Assembly: GCF_035607555.1 (NCBI RefSeq)
Contig: NZ_JAVHWZ010000001.1
Location: 248,001-312,000 of the forward strand
DNA length: 64,000 bases
Source: Candidatus Bealeia paramacronuclearis
GTDB lineage: Bacteria > Pseudomonadota > Alphaproteobacteria > UBA9655
Direction: 5' to 3'
The translations under genes and the position numbers were made by a program. Positions 46,304-57,300 of this stretch are shown one piece after another; positions within the stretch are counted from its first letter, which is position 1; each line of letters opens with the position of its first letter. Below the pieces are notes generated by a model that saw only the letters and a program-made list of their open reading frames with translations, did not search any database and was not told where the DNA came from.

Positions 46304-46347
46304 ACTGCATATAGTGGTCTTATCACCCAAAACCTACTAAATGTAGT
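46304..46347 (+). promoter_or_regulatory. tandem NrdR-box-like sites upstream of nrdJ
   Basis: ACTGCATATAGT (46304-46315) and ACTAAATGTAGT (46336-46347) each match the NrdR core ACWATATATWGT in 10 of 12 positions. Their starts are 32 bp apart, about three helical turns, the usual spacing of paired NrdR boxes. They lie 40-85 bp before the nrdJ start. NrdR represses ribonucleotide reductase genes when dATP is plentiful. Confidence 0.75.
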
Positions 46348-46387
46348 AGCATTTTCGCAACACGTCCCGTATTGATAAGGAGCCACG

Positions 46388-49300
46388 ATGAAAGTCTCTC
46401 GCCGTTTTACAAAAGCCAATCAATCCCCTTATGTGTCCATTGCCTTTCGTAAGACGGACAGTGAAATCCGAAATCCTGATGGTTCGATTGTTTTTCAACT
46501 TAAAGATATTGAAGTCCCTGAATCTTGGTCCCAAGTGGCAAGTGATGTCTTGGCCCAAAAGTATTTTAGAAAAGCAGGCATCCCGAAGGCGCTTAAGAAA
46601 GTTCTGGAAAAGGGTGTTCCTGAGTGGCTTTCCCGTCATGAGGCAGACGAAAAAGCTCTTGAAAAATTGCCTGAAGGTGAGCGTTATGGAAGCGAAATGA
46701 CGGGCCAACAAGTCTTTGATCGCCTGGCCGGATGCTGGACATATTGGGGCTGGAAAGGTGGCTATTTCGATTCAGAAGAGGATGCTAAATCTTACTATGA
46801 TGAAATGCGCTATATGCTTGCCAAGCAAATGGCCGCCCCCAATTCCCCCCAATGGTTTAACACGGGGCTCAATTGGGCCTATGGCATCGATGGCCCCACA
46901 CAAGGTCACTACTATGTCGATCATGTCACAGGTAAATTAACGGCCTCTGCTTCTTCTTATGAGCGGCCTCAAGTTCATGCTTGCTTTATTCAAAGCATCA
47001 AAGATGATCTCGTGAATGAAGGCGGTATTATGGATCTTTGGGTGCGTGAAGCACGCCTTTTCAAATATGGCTCTGGTACGGGTACGAATTTTTCCAACTT
47101 GCGTGGCACGGGCGAGTCTTTGTCGGGGGGTGGAAAATCCTCAGGCATGATGAGCTTTTTGAAAATTGGAGACCGTGCTGCGGGTGCTATTAAATCTGGA
47201 GGCACCACACGTCGCGCTGCTAAAATGGTGACTGTGGATGTGGACCACCCGGATATTGAAGAATACATCAACTGGAAAGTCCTTGAAGAGCAAAAAGTTC
47301 TGGATCTTGTCGTGGGTTCAAAGGTTGCCAAAAAACATCTCACGGCCGTGATGGAAGCTTGCCAAGAGGGTTCGGGGGATACGCGATTTGATCCACGGGA
47401 AAATTCAGCACTCAAACTTGCCATTCGTGAAGCCAAAGCGGCCATGGTCCCTGAGAATTATTGTCAACGTATTATTCAATATGCGCGCCAAGGTTTTACA
47501 AAAATTGACTTCCCTGTTTATGACACAGATTGGGATTCAGAAGCCTACCTTACGGTTTCAGGCCAAAACTCTAACAACTCGGTCCGCGTGACGAACGACT
47601 TTTTAGATCGTGTACTTGAGGACAAAGAGTGGGATTTGATTCGCAGAAAAGATGGAAAAGTTTACAAAACACTGCGTGCACGGGATTTGTGGGATCAAAT
47701 TTCTTCTGCGGCCTGGGCCTCTGCGGATCCAGGATTACAATACGACACCACTATTAATGAGTGGCACACGTGCCCCCAAAGTGGTCGCATTAAGGCGTCC
47801 AATCCTTGCTCTGAGTATATGTTTTTGGATGACACGGCGTGCAATTTAGCCTCCATCAATTTGATGAATTTTTTAAAGGATGAAGTTCAAAAAAATCAGG
47901 TCAATTTCGATATCGCAGGATTTGAGCATGCTGTTCGTCTTTGGACTTTGACTCTTGAAATTTCGGTCATGATGGCCCAATTCCCCTCCAAAGAAATTGC
48001 ACAACTTTCTTACGACTTTAGAACATTAGGTTTGGGATATGCCAATATCGGAGGGCTTTTGATGGCCTCAGGGCTTCCCTATGATAGTGACGAGGGACGT
48101 GCTTTAACGGGAGCGATTTCAGCGGTGATGACCGGTGTTTCTTATGCGACTTCAGCCGAGATTGCAGGATCAATTGGTACTTTCCCCAATTATGAAATGA
48201 ATAAAAACGATATGCTTCGTGTGATTCGCAACCACAGACGCGCAGCTTATGGAGAAAAAGAAGGGTATGAGAATCTAACTATTCTCCCCGTGCCATTGAA
48301 AGCTGAAGATTGCCCGAATCAAGATCTGGTTGAGGCCGCCAAAAAAGCGTGGGATCTGGCGCTTGCACTTGGTGAAAAGCATGGCTACAGAAACGCACAA
48401 GCGACCTGTATTGCGCCCACGGGTACAATTGGGCTTGTGATGGATTGTGACACAACAGGAATTGAGCCTGACTTTGCCATTGTGAAATTCAAAAAACTGG
48501 CAGGTGGCGGCTATTTTAAAATCATCAATACAATGGTGCCTCAAGCCCTTAAAGTTTTGGGTTACACGAAGTCTCAAATTGATGACATCATCAAATATGC
48601 CGTGGGTCATGGAACGCTTAAGAATGCACATGGCGTGAGCTTTGATCGCCTTAAAGAAAAAGGATTTACGGATGAGATTCTTGCTGCCCTTGAAAGCGGC
48701 TTAAAATCAGCATTTGATGTGCGCTTTGCCTTCAATCGTTGGACTTTAGGAGATGAGTTCTGCAAATCTACGTTGAAACTCACGGATGCACAACTCAATG
48801 ACATCAACTTTGATATGCTCTTCCATTTAGGTTTTGATAAAGACGAAATTGAGGCTGCTAATAACTTCTGTTGTGGTACGATGACTGTGGAAGGCGCTCC
48901 TCATTTGAAGGACGAACATCTCCCTGTCTTTGATTGTGCAAATGCGTGCGGTCGTATTGGAAAGCGGTTTTTGTCCGCCGAAAGCCATATCCGTACCATG
49001 GCTGCGGCTCAACCTTTTATCAGCGGTGCGATTTCAAAAACCATTAATATGCCTAATAGTGCAACCATTGAAGATTGCAAAGATGCTTATATGCTCTCTT
49101 GGCGCTTGTGCTTAAAAGCCAATGCGCTTTATAGAGATGGATCCAAACTTTCCCAGCCTTTGAACTCATCCCTTTTGGGCGAGGACGAAGCCGAAGATTT
49201 CCAGATGCTTTCCACGCCTGAGAAAACCAAAGTTATGGCGGAAAAAGTGGTCGAGCGGGTTATTGAACGTGTGATGCAAGCGCAACGGGAAAAGCTCCCC

Positions 49301-50032
49301 TCGCGTCGGAAAGGCTATACGCAAAAAGCCTCTGTCGGTGGCCACAAAGTCTATCTCAGGACGGGCGAATACCATGATGGAAAATTGGGTGAAATCTTTA
49401 TTGATATGCATAAGGAAGGTGCTTCCTTCCGCTCTCTTATGCATAATTTTGCGATGGCTATTTCCATTGGTCTTCAATACGGCGTGCCTTTGGAAGAATA
49501 TGTGGATGCATTTACATTTACCCGCTTTGAACCCTCTGGTATGGTTACAGGAAATGATACGATTAAAATGGCGACCTCCATTTTGGATTATATTTTCCGA
49601 GAACTTGCGATTTCTTATCTCGGTCGGAACGATTTGGCTCACGCCAATCCATCAGACATTTTGCCCGACACCATTGGACGAATTGAGGCGGAAAAAAGTT
49701 CATTAGTGAGTATTTCAAGAACGCAAGAGGACTCCACAACCTCTCACACAAGTTCCGGATTTGTGAGAAACAGCCTTTATGCTTTCAAACCCAAGATGGT
49801 GGCCAATAAGGACGTGGATCATGCGATTCTTCAAGTTGCAACGGGCACAGAAGGCAGCGCTCTTGATATTGGGCATACGTCCTCTAAAACAGAAGTCATG
49901 AGTCAACGCGATCAAGCGCGCATGAAAGGTTATGCTGGAGATGCGTGTGGCGATTGCGGAAACTTTACGCTTGTGCGCAATGGTACGTGTTTGAAATGCG
50001 ATACGTGCGGATCAACGAGTGGTTGTTCGTAA
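46388..50032 (+). CDS. nrdJ: vitamin B12-dependent ribonucleotide reductase (class II)
   Basis: 1214 residues, the long alphaproteobacterial class II type. It has [55 protein letters not shown] (catalytic Cys/Glu region), [11 protein letters not shown], and a C-terminal Cys-rich tail ([20 protein letters not shown], then CGSTSGC) that shuttles reducing power. It makes deoxyribonucleotides using adenosylcobalamin, with or without oxygen. AAGGAG lies before the ATG. No cobalamin synthesis or riboswitch was seen here, so B12 may be imported. Confidence 0.97.
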   Translation: MKVSRRFTKANQSPYVSIAFRKTDSEIRNPDGSIVFQLKDIEVPESWSQVASDVLAQKYFRKAGIPKALKKVLEKGVPEWLSRHEADEKALEKLPEGERYGSEMTGQQVFDRLAGCWTYWGWKGGYFDSEEDAKSYYDEMRYMLAKQMAAPNSPQWFNTGLNWAYGIDGPTQGHYYVDHVTGKLTASASSYERPQVHACFIQSIKDDLVNEGGIMDLWVREARLFKYGSGTGTNFSNLRGTGESLSGGGKSSGMMSFLKIGDRAAGAIKSGGTTRRAAKMVTVDVDHPDIEEYINWKVLEEQKVLDLVVGSKVAKKHLTAVMEACQEGSGDTRFDPRENSALKLAIREAKAAMVPENYCQRIIQYARQGFTKIDFPVYDTDWDSEAYLTVSGQNSNNSVRVTNDFLDRVLEDKEWDLIRRKDGKVYKTLRARDLWDQISSAAWASADPGLQYDTTINEWHTCPQSGRIKASNPCSEYMFLDDTACNLASINLMNFLKDEVQKNQVNFDIAGFEHAVRLWTLTLEISVMMAQFPSKEIAQLSYDFRTLGLGYANIGGLLMASGLPYDSDEGRALTGAISAVMTGVSYATSAEIAGSIGTFPNYEMNKNDMLRVIRNHRRAAYGEKEGYENLTILPVPLKAEDCPNQDLVEAAKKAWDLALALGEKHGYRNAQATCIAPTGTIGLVMDCDTTGIEPDFAIVKFKKLAGGGYFKIINTMVPQALKVLGYTKSQIDDIIKYAVGHGTLKNAHGVSFDRLKEKGFTDEILAALESGLKSAFDVRFAFNRWTLGDEFCKSTLKLTDAQLNDINFDMLFHLGFDKDEIEAANNFCCGTMTVEGAPHLKDEHLPVFDCANACGRIGKRFLSAESHIRTMAAAQPFISGAISKTINMPNSATIEDCKDAYMLSWRLCLKANALYRDGSKLSQPLNSSLLGEDEAEDFQMLSTPEKTKVMAEKVVERVIERVMQAQREKLPSRRKGYTQKASVGGHKVYLRTGEYHDGKLGEIFIDMHKEGASFRSLMHNFAMAISIGLQYGVPLEEYVDAFTFTRFEPSGMVTGNDTIKMATSILDYIFRELAISYLGRNDLAHANPSDILPDTIGRIEAEKSSLVSISRTQEDSTTSHTSSGFVRNSLYAFKPKMVANKDVDHAILQVATGTEGSALDIGHTSSKTEVMSQRDQARMKGYAGDACGDCGNFTLVRNGTCLKCDTCGSTSGCS

Positions 50033-50062
50033 GTATTTTTGAAAATCTCCCTCAAAACTTTA

Positions 50063-50090
50063 GAGGATCCCCAAAGGGATCCTCTTTTTT
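50063..50090 (+). terminator. Rho-independent terminator after nrdJ
   Basis: GAGGATCCC-CAAA-GGGATCCTC is a perfect 9-bp stem with a 4-nt loop followed by TTTTTT, 30 bp after the nrdJ stop. Confidence 0.95.
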
Positions 50091-50146
50091 ATTGAAAAAA
50101 GAAAAAAATCTCTTTATGTGAATCTATTATTTTTTGAGGTTGAGAA

Positions 50147-51193
50147 ATGATCATGTCTTTTATTTTTAGAGTCGTTCGTATTTTTTATATTTTTATTGTT
50201 TTGTTTCCGTTAGCTGGAAATGCTGTTGAAGATCAAGTCATTGATAATGGTCGGATTCATATTAAATCCATCATCGACTACTCAGAGCTTCTCCGAATCA
50301 TTGAGGAAGAAGAAAAAAAAGACGTAAATCAAACTTTCTTTGTTATTACAGATTGGGACGAAACCGTCGTTGGAATTAGTAATTTTGATTTTATTCACCG
50401 ACAACACAATACATCTTCTGTCATCGGGACGCTGAAAAAAAAGAGCATCCCTGTCTGTGTTGCCACAGCAAGGTGGCTTCATCAATCTATAGACCTTAAT
50501 GACTATAAAAAGTATGCAACCTCTATGGAGCAAGGAACTGGAATTTATGTCTCCGATCAGAAATGCTTTGATAAGAAAACAATAGATTTTCGGAAATTAT
50601 TACCCTCAAAAAGAGGCGTATTTATGAATGGTATTTGTTTTACTGGAAGTTCAAAAGGGCAAGTTACCAATGCACTTCTCGATCACCCAGACCTTCCTAA
50701 GGCCTCACATTATTTATTTGTTGATGATGATGAAAAATATATATCGCAAATGATTGAAGTCTTTAAAAATCGTAAGGAAAAAGCCACAATTCTTCATTAT
50801 CCTAATGAATTAGAGATTCAAAAACATACCCCCCTGCTAAAACAAATTTCTTTAGAAAACTCTGATGAAGTGCTTTTAAGTCATCTCCATTTCTTGTTGC
50901 GCCATAACTATGAATATAAGGTATTGGAACTCTTACAGAATACAAGAATTTTAGAGGGCATAAGGAAGGGTGAGGCATTCCCTTTTCTTATTGATTTAAA
51001 TTACTCTAAGAATGAATCTCTTGCCGAGAAGGTCTTGGGAATATTAAAATTCGACTTGAAAAAAATACATATTATCAAAGAGGTCTTTTTAGAGTCTTTC
51101 GACCAGGAAGAAACCTCTCCTTTTGAAAAATGGTTTTTAAAAAAGATGGATAACATATTCCTTCAAACTGAACTTATTGAATTCAAAAAATAG
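50147..51193 (+). CDS. exported DUF2608/HAD-like protein
   Basis: 348 residues with a signal peptide (SFIFRVVRIFYIFIVLFPLAGNA). An HAD-type first motif ITDWDETVVG (DxDxT), a CVATARW segment and a late VDDDEKYI acidic motif suggest a phosphatase-like fold of the DUF2608 group, found mainly in intracellular bacteria such as Chlamydiales, Legionella and Rickettsiales relatives. It could be a secreted phosphohydrolase. GAGGTTGAG precedes the start. Both assignment and role need a profile check. Confidence 0.75.
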   Translation: MIMSFIFRVVRIFYIFIVLFPLAGNAVEDQVIDNGRIHIKSIIDYSELLRIIEEEEKKDVNQTFFVITDWDETVVGISNFDFIHRQHNTSSVIGTLKKKSIPVCVATARWLHQSIDLNDYKKYATSMEQGTGIYVSDQKCFDKKTIDFRKLLPSKRGVFMNGICFTGSSKGQVTNALLDHPDLPKASHYLFVDDDEKYISQMIEVFKNRKEKATILHYPNELEIQKHTPLLKQISLENSDEVLLSHLHFLLRHNYEYKVLELLQNTRILEGIRKGEAFPFLIDLNYSKNESLAEKVLGILKFDLKKIHIIKEVFLESFDQEETSPFEKWFLKKMDNIFLQTELIEFKK

Positions 51194-51282
51194 AATTGAT
51201 TATACCCATCGTGAATGAAGATTAGAGATAAGGGCTTGAAAAACATGTGAAAATTGTTCGACAAAGAAAGGTGAAGAATTTT

Positions 51283-52674
51283 TGGCTCACCAAGAATCGT
51301 TGTTGCAAATTAAGCGAGCTCTAAGGCTTGGTTTTGCTTGAAAAAGTGGTATCCCGAGATGTCGAGGAAGGCTCTTTGAAAGAGGTGATTTAGGTTCCAA
51401 ATGCCATAACAGCGACGCTTTAAAACTTTCAATTTGTTATTAATGCCCTCTACAAAACCACTGCTGTAGCGGTTTTTAAAATATCCCACAATCTCAGTCT
51501 GGTATTTCTTGAGTGTCTTGATAAATGTATTGAAACAGGTGAGTTCAGAAGCCTCAACAGCTTGGATCCATTGTGTAATCTGTTCGTGAGCCTCCTTCAC
51601 ACTTAAGTGGCTGTTATAGATTTTTGTAAACTCACACGTGAAGCGATGTGCGGCTTTCAGTGCTGGGGAATGTTTGAAAAGACGTTTTAAGAGCTTTTTT
51701 TCATCGGCAGACGGGAATGGATTCTTGCGACATAACACAGCAATGGCTGGTTTTAATCGCTGATACTCCTCCCGACTTAGCTCTTTTTGGAGGCGTTTGA
51801 GTTCAGATTTTCGAATCTGCACAAACCCTTTACGGTAAAGCTGCGCCACATGAAATCGATCGATAATCACAGGAATGTCTTGTCCCAATGCCTCCCGTGC
51901 CCCATTAATAAATCCTTCATACATGTCTGTACAGACTGCTGAGATTGTCCGGCGCAATCTCTTGGGCATTGTCTTGAGAAAGGCCGTAACTGTTGCTTTT
52001 TCACGACCTTTGAGCACGCCCAACATCTGGACCTCTGCCTCTGTTTTCGCGGTCAGTACCGTCACAAAATCACGGAATCCCTTTTTCAGGCTGATCTCAT
52101 CAATCCCCAATAGACCAATCTTCTTAATTTGATCCCAGTTCACCTCTGTGACCACATGCCGGTCAATGATCCCTTGTACGGCAGCGCAGCTCAGATCTTC
52201 CTTGATGGCAACATCCGCAATCGTACTATGGATGAGGGAAATCACGGCGTGCTTTTCATAAGCTTTTGTATACTCGCTGTTGCGCTCATACCAGTTGGCT
52301 TGCTGTGTCGTTGTGGCGCCGCCATCACAATCTTCGCATTTCCCCCGTCTTGGTGTGATTTCGATGAATGTTGGCCTCCCACAAATTGGCAAGTGTTTCA
52401 TTCGACAGATTACGCTGCGCCCATGGGGACGTGTTGACTTCCCACACTAACGACACGGAATCTTTTCAACAGTACTTTCTACACGAACAATGATACGCCC
52501 ATTTCGGTCCATCTCTGATGAAACTACCCGAATATCAGAAATGCCCAACAGCTCTTCTGTAATGTTCAATTTGTTCGTATTTTGGGAAATCATAAAAACA
52601 CCATTCTCTGTTTAAATACTTGTTTTCCATATACTTTTAAACATTTGTTTGCAACAACGATTCTTAAAGAGCCG
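51283..52674 (-). mobile_element. ISL3-family insertion sequence
   Basis: About 1392 bp. Ends carry inverted repeats: GGCTC-ACC-AAGAATCGTTGT at left, and TTTGCAACAACGATTCTT-AAA-GAGCC at right. The flanks AGAATTTT (51275-51282) and AGAATTTC (52675-52682) match in 7 of 8, consistent with the 8-bp duplication of ISL3 elements. Its transposase has an internal stop. It truncates msrB on the right. Confidence 0.85.
51310..52593 (-). pseudogene. ISL3-family transposase with internal amber stop
   Basis: From ATG 52593 the frame runs through an N-terminal zinc-finger part, meets TAG at 52449-52447 inside the first Cys pair (KIPCR-stop-CGKSTRPHG), then continues for 363 codons from 52401. The catalytic part has LLGIDEISLKKG (first Asp), PVIIDRFHVAQLYRK (second Asp) and SSGFVEGINNKLKVLKRRCYG (Glu), all ISL3 hallmarks. 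Reinitiation at MKHLPICGR could make a nearly complete enzyme lacking part of the zinc finger, so some activity is possible. Confidence 0.88.
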
Positions 52675-52946
52675 AGAATTTCTGTACGAATCAAGCCGTG
52701 AGAAATGTCTCTTTTTTGAACAACGGCCTGAGGGGTTATTGCATCCCAAAAGCTAGGCCACCCACTTCCTGAATCATATTTTGTTTCAGATATAAAAAGC
52801 GGCTGATCACAACAAGCACAAAGGTAAGTTCCGTGATCATAATGGGTGTTATATTTTCCGGAAAATGGGGTCTCCGTGCGTTTGAGCCAGCAGACAGAAT
52901 AAATGTCTTCGGGCACTTTTTTCCAATCTTCAGGGGTTTTGGTCAT
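52675..52946 (-). pseudogene. msrB: methionine-(R)-sulphoxide reductase, C-terminus lost to ISL3
   Basis: The first about 90 codons are good MsrB: DWKKVPEDIYSVCWLKRTET, the first zinc CxxC in YLCACCDQPLF, and YDSGSGWPSFW. At RTEIL the frame enters the ISL3 element and ends 28 codons later. Missing are the second zinc CxxC, the GHVF segment and the catalytic Cys of the RYCxNS end. No convincing C-terminal half is seen on the far side of the IS, so part was deleted or decayed. The product cannot be active. Confidence 0.9.
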
Positions 52947-53074
52947 GAAGGCCTCCTGAGTTTGAGAGGTAGATCCGTTTAAAAGCTCAGTAGTTTTAAT
53001 TTTTTATTTATAAATTCTACAATAAAAATCAAAAAACTTCAATTTAATTTTAGAACAGGGTGTGCCATCCTGAG

Positions 53075-53088
53075 AAAGGAGCTCCTTT
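53075..53088. terminator. possible bidirectional terminator palindrome
   Basis: AAAGGAGCTCCTTT is self-complementary with short T-runs beyond on both strands. It lies between the truncated msrB and the 3' end of the exported protein gene at 53122, which reads towards it. Confidence 0.35.
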
Positions 53089-53121
53089 TTCTAAAAAGTC
53101 ACCCCTTTCTAAATAATGGCT

Positions 53122-53961
53122 CTATTTTTTCTCCTCAGCAGTAAGCTTCACACCATCAATCTTAATAAAGATATACCCTAATGGAGAGTCTGCATTAGGA
53201 ATGAGAAGGATTTTTGATTTATGATCTGTGCTGTTACGAGCTATCCTGGCATCAGGTAAATTGTCTTTATCCATTTCTTCACAGATTTGCAAAATATCAA
53301 CAAGTAATGTATTTAAGGCTGAATTTTCATCAAAATTACTATTAAGACTTTCAATGTCCCCTTTGAGTTTTGTGGGAAGATTTTTTTTAAGCAATTTAAA
53401 ATCAATTGTGGCTTTAGTGTCTCCCCACAATTTATAAGCTTCTGTATTTTTTACTAACTCCTCTGATCCCACAATAAAATTCAAAAAAATAATTGGCGCC
53501 CTTATTGAAATCTTTTTTTCCGTCTGCTCAACTTTGGTCAGAGGAAGTGATTTTTCCACCTTTTGAATTAATTCATTTCCACGTTCTAGAATAGAGAGCT
53601 GCGACTCATCTCTAGTTTTTAGAAAAACCTTTGAAGTCTCTTCAGAATTAATGGATAGGACGTCTCTACGAACATCGCTATTCAAAAAAGGCTCATTTTT
53701 CTTTTTTTTACTGGTAGAGTTCTCTTTTTCAGTTTGAACAGAAAATACATCTTTTTTTACATCTTTTTTCTCCTCTTCTTGGAGAGACTCATTGACAAAT
53801 TGATCATATTTTTGAACTGTTGAGCTTTGCACAAGGGATTTCTTCTCTCCTTCATCAGCGTGACTGCCTTTTGAGCAACATATCCCCGCCTGCGCCCTTT
53901 CAGAAAAAGCTGTAATGGAGATTAAAAAAATGGAACTTAATATTTTAAAATTACGCAACAT
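53122..53961 (-). CDS. exported protein of unknown function
   Basis: 279 residues with a signal peptide (LRNFKILSSIFLISITAFSERAQA) and a CC pair directly after it. Residues 35-130 are highly charged, with many Lys/Glu and a repeated KKDVFS/RRDVLSIN pattern, probably disordered. The C-terminal 140 residues are more regular. It is followed on the same strand by nothing and preceded by the adhesin gene, so it could be the last gene of that locus. No family recognised; a secreted or surface factor is a guess. Confidence 0.7.
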   Translation of the reverse strand: MLRNFKILSSIFLISITAFSERAQAGICCSKGSHADEGEKKSLVQSSTVQKYDQFVNESLQEEEKKDVKKDVFSVQTEKENSTSKKKKNEPFLNSDVRRDVLSINSEETSKVFLKTRDESQLSILERGNELIQKVEKSLPLTKVEQTEKKISIRAPIIFLNFIVGSEELVKNTEAYKLWGDTKATIDFKLLKKNLPTKLKGDIESLNSNFDENSALNTLLVDILQICEEMDKDNLPDARIARNSTDHKSKILLIPNADSPLGYIFIKIDGVKLTAEEKK

Positions 53962-54041
53962 ATGACACCTCTTAAATTAAAAAAAATAATTAAATTTTAC
54001 TCAACTCTATTTTTCTCCCCTAACGTTTAGTGATCTTACTG

Positions 54042-54320
54042 TCATTTTTGTTTTTTAGCTTTACCCAATGGGGTGAAGGACCCCCCCATTTTTTTATAAA
54101 GTGGAGAAGGGAGGTTAGAGGAATTAAATGAATTTTCTTTTTCCTTAGAACCCTCTTTTACATCCGGAGAATTAAATGCTTCATTGCCTTTCTTCGTACT
54201 CGACCGAGGAGAATCTGGAGAAAATGCATCCTTTCCAACACGAACAAAGCCTTTGTTCAATAGTGGTGTGGACATCATATCCGGAGAATTAAACGCTTCA
54301 TTTCCTTTCTTCGTACTCGA
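54042..54320 (-). pseudogene. in-frame tail of the adhesin gene beyond a stop codon
   Basis: The frame of the adhesin continues for 92 codons after its TAA (54323-54321). The first 14 codons, SSTKKGNEAFNSPD, are repeated later in the same tail as SPRSSTKKGNEAFNSPD; there CGG occupies the place of TAA. The tail ends GSFTPLGKAKKQK. An ATG at 54278 could start a separate 78-residue protein but has no signal peptide or clear ribosome site. I read this as the original C-terminus cut off by a recent stop. Confidence 0.7.
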
Positions 54321-57300
54321 TTAAGGAGACTCTGGGAACGCGTCATTCCCAAAAAGATCAAAGCTCGTATTTATCTGCGAATCACTAGAAAAGGAACTTG
54401 AATGCATGTCAGGAGAGTTGAACGCATTATTTCCACGCAAAATTGAGGGACTATCGAATCCTTCTTCACGCTGAAGTATGTGTACAGAAGGAAATTCTTG
54501 CTTCACAAACTGCGCCATGTCTTTTGCTTTCTCTTCCGAAAGATGGGTGAGGTCTAAATAAGCATTTTGGCCACTTAAAAACTCCTCTTTAAAAGTGTCA
54601 TAGCTCTCTAAATCCTCTAAACTTGGCAGTGTCATGTGGGTAACGCTTTGGATGCCTGGCAACAAAGACTCATCCTCAATGTTTATTGGTAAATTTTCAT
54701 AAAGCTTGAAAATTTGAATGCCTTCATTTTGAGAAACTAATTTTTGAGGTGTTTCAAAATTGAATGTAAAAATTTCTGGGTCTACCAAAAGACCTTTGTC
54801 TTTCTTCAGCGTGGTTTTAAGAGGGGTGCTTTGCGGTGTGACACTGGATTGTGTTTTAATAAAGTTCATCTCATCATTTTTAAAAAGCCAGGGAAGATCC
54901 TCCTCTTCTTCAGATTCCAAAGAGGCCGTTAGCTGTGCTTGCGGCAAGGACTGAAGATTCTTTGGCGCTGGGTTTATATCAACAAGGTTTTCATCAATCA
55001 GGGCATCCAATTTCGAGCCTGTATCCATCAATGTGTTGGGTGTTTGATTGAGAGAGGTTGTTTGTGACAACGCCGATGTCTGCACGATTTGTGGTGTAGT
55101 ATTCACGACAGGTGTCGGCATTTGAGGCGTAGAATTCAGAGAAACGGCATGAAGCGTCGATGGCTGTGAAATCATGCCTGTATTTTGAGGCGTCTGATTT
55201 AATGGTGTTGTTGTAACAAGCGCATTGTCAAAGAACGAACTTAAATCCCAGTCTGGATATTCTGTTTGTGTAGAAGTTATTGGGAAAGATATTGGTGTTG
55301 AGTTCGTCTGAACATTTACAGGAAGGGCCGTGTTTACGACAGGTGTCGAGATCTGAGGCGTAGAATTGAGAGAAACCGCATGAGGCGTCGATGGCTGTGA
55401 AATCACACCTGTATTTTGAGACGTCTGATTTAATGGTGTTGTTGTAACAAGCGCATCGTCAAAGAACGAACTTAAATCCCAGTCTGGATATTCTGTTTGT
55501 GTAGAAATTATTGGGAAAGATAGTGGTGTTGAGTTCGTCTGAACATTTACAGAAAGGCCCGTGTTCACGACAGGTGTCGACATCTGAGACGTAGAATTCA
55601 GAGAAACCCTATGAGGCGTTGATGGCTGATTAAGAGCTGTTGTTTGCGAAGACATCTGTACAGGTTGAGGCATAAGCAAAGTAGATTGAAGGGGCGTCGA
55701 TGGCTGTGAAATCACACCTGTATTTTGAGACGTCTGATTTAATGGTGTTGTTGTAACAAGCGCATCGTCAAAGAACGAACTTAAATCCCAGTCTGGATAT
55801 TCTGTTTGTGTAGAAATTATTGGGAAAGATAGTGGTGTTGAGTTCGTCTGACCATTTACAGGAAGGACCGTATTCACGACAGGTGTCGAGATCTGAGGCG
55901 TAGAATTCAGAGAAACCGCATGAGGCGTTGATGGCTGTGAAATCATACCTGTACTTTGAGACGTCTGATTTGATGGTGTTGAGTTCGCCTGACCATTTAC
56001 AGGAAGGGCCGTGTTCACGACAGGTGTCGAGATCTGAGGTGTAGAATTGAGAGAAACCATATGAGGCGTCAATGGCTGTGAAATCATACCTGTACTTTGA
56101 GACGTCTGATTTGATGGTGTTGAGTTCGCCTGACCATTTACAGGAAGGGCCGTGTTCACGACAGGTGTTGAGATCTGAGGTGTAGAATTGAGAGAAACCA
56201 TATGAGGCGTTGATGGCTGATTAAGAGCTGTTGTTTGCGAAGACATCTGTACAGGTTGAGGCATAAGCAAAGTAGATTGAAGGGGCGTCGATGGCTGTGA
56301 AATCACACCTGTATTTTGAGGCGTCTGATTTAATGGTGTTGTTGTAACAAGCGCATTATCAAAGAACGAACTTAAATCCCAGTCTGGATATTCTGTTTGT
56401 GTAGAAATTATTGGGAAAGATAGTGGTGTTGAGTTCGTCTGACCATTTACAGGAAGGACCGTATTCACGACAGGTGTCGAGATCTGAGGCGTAGAATTCA
56501 GAGAAACCATATGAGGCGTCGATGGCTGATTAAGAGCTGTTGTTTGCGAAGACATCTGTACAGGTTGAGGCATAAGCAAAGTAGATCGAAGGGGCGTCGA
56601 TGGCTGCGAAATCATGCCTGTATTTTGAGGCGTCTGATTTAATGGTGTTGTTGAAGGGATAGGCGTCTGCACGATCTGAGGCGTCGTATTCACAGGAGCT
56701 CGTTGAGTTTCAATCGGTGTATTTGTGCGATCAGTGATGATGCTTTGAGTGCTCTCAATTCCCAAGAACGACTGATGCACATCACTTTCCTGATCAAAAG
56801 AAGGGCTGAGAGAATTGGCCGCATTCTCAAAATCTATATCATTGAAATCCCTCACGCTGTCTTGAGAAGTAATGATAGGTGTCTCTTTCTTCCTCTCCAA
56901 AAGCGGAGAATGGGCAGTCTCTATCTCTTCCTGATCTTGACTGGAGAATATAATGTCTTGAGGCAAACCTGGAATCTCGCTGAGTTTAATATCAGAGATA
57001 GAATTATCCGCAAATTGTGATTCCAGGACAGGGCTGAGCAAATTATTTTCCTGCTCAATAGCGTGATTTTCCTTTTGCACTTCAACAACAGAGTATTTCG
57101 TTTGTTCTTTAAGCCGCTCTCTCGAAACCTCAGACATTTTCAAATCGATGGTTTCTAGAGGTTTCCAGGAAGGTGTACTTTCAAAGGGGATCTCTGATGC
57201 AAGATTTTGATGAGGAGCCGCGGCCTCAAAATAGGGAGGACGCGGAACATACGTTGCCTTTAATTGGGACAATTTTTCCCGGGCTAAAATGCGTTCCCCT

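Noticed and set aside
46157-46387. Cobalamin riboswitch before nrdJ
   Set aside because: I looked for a B12-box-like segment and long leader structure and saw none; the space is short and holds NrdR-like boxes.
46990-47445. 151-codon minus-strand frame inside nrdJ
   Set aside because: Opposite a perfectly conserved RNR core; composition is a shadow of that gene.
50147-51193. DUF2608-like gene as an ISL3 passenger
   Set aside because: It lies outside the ISL3 inverted repeats and the 8-bp flanks, so it is a host gene.
55080-56700. Repeat array considered as CRISPR
   Set aside because: Repeats are long, irregular, in one reading frame and translate to a repetitive passenger; there are no unique spacers or cas genes.
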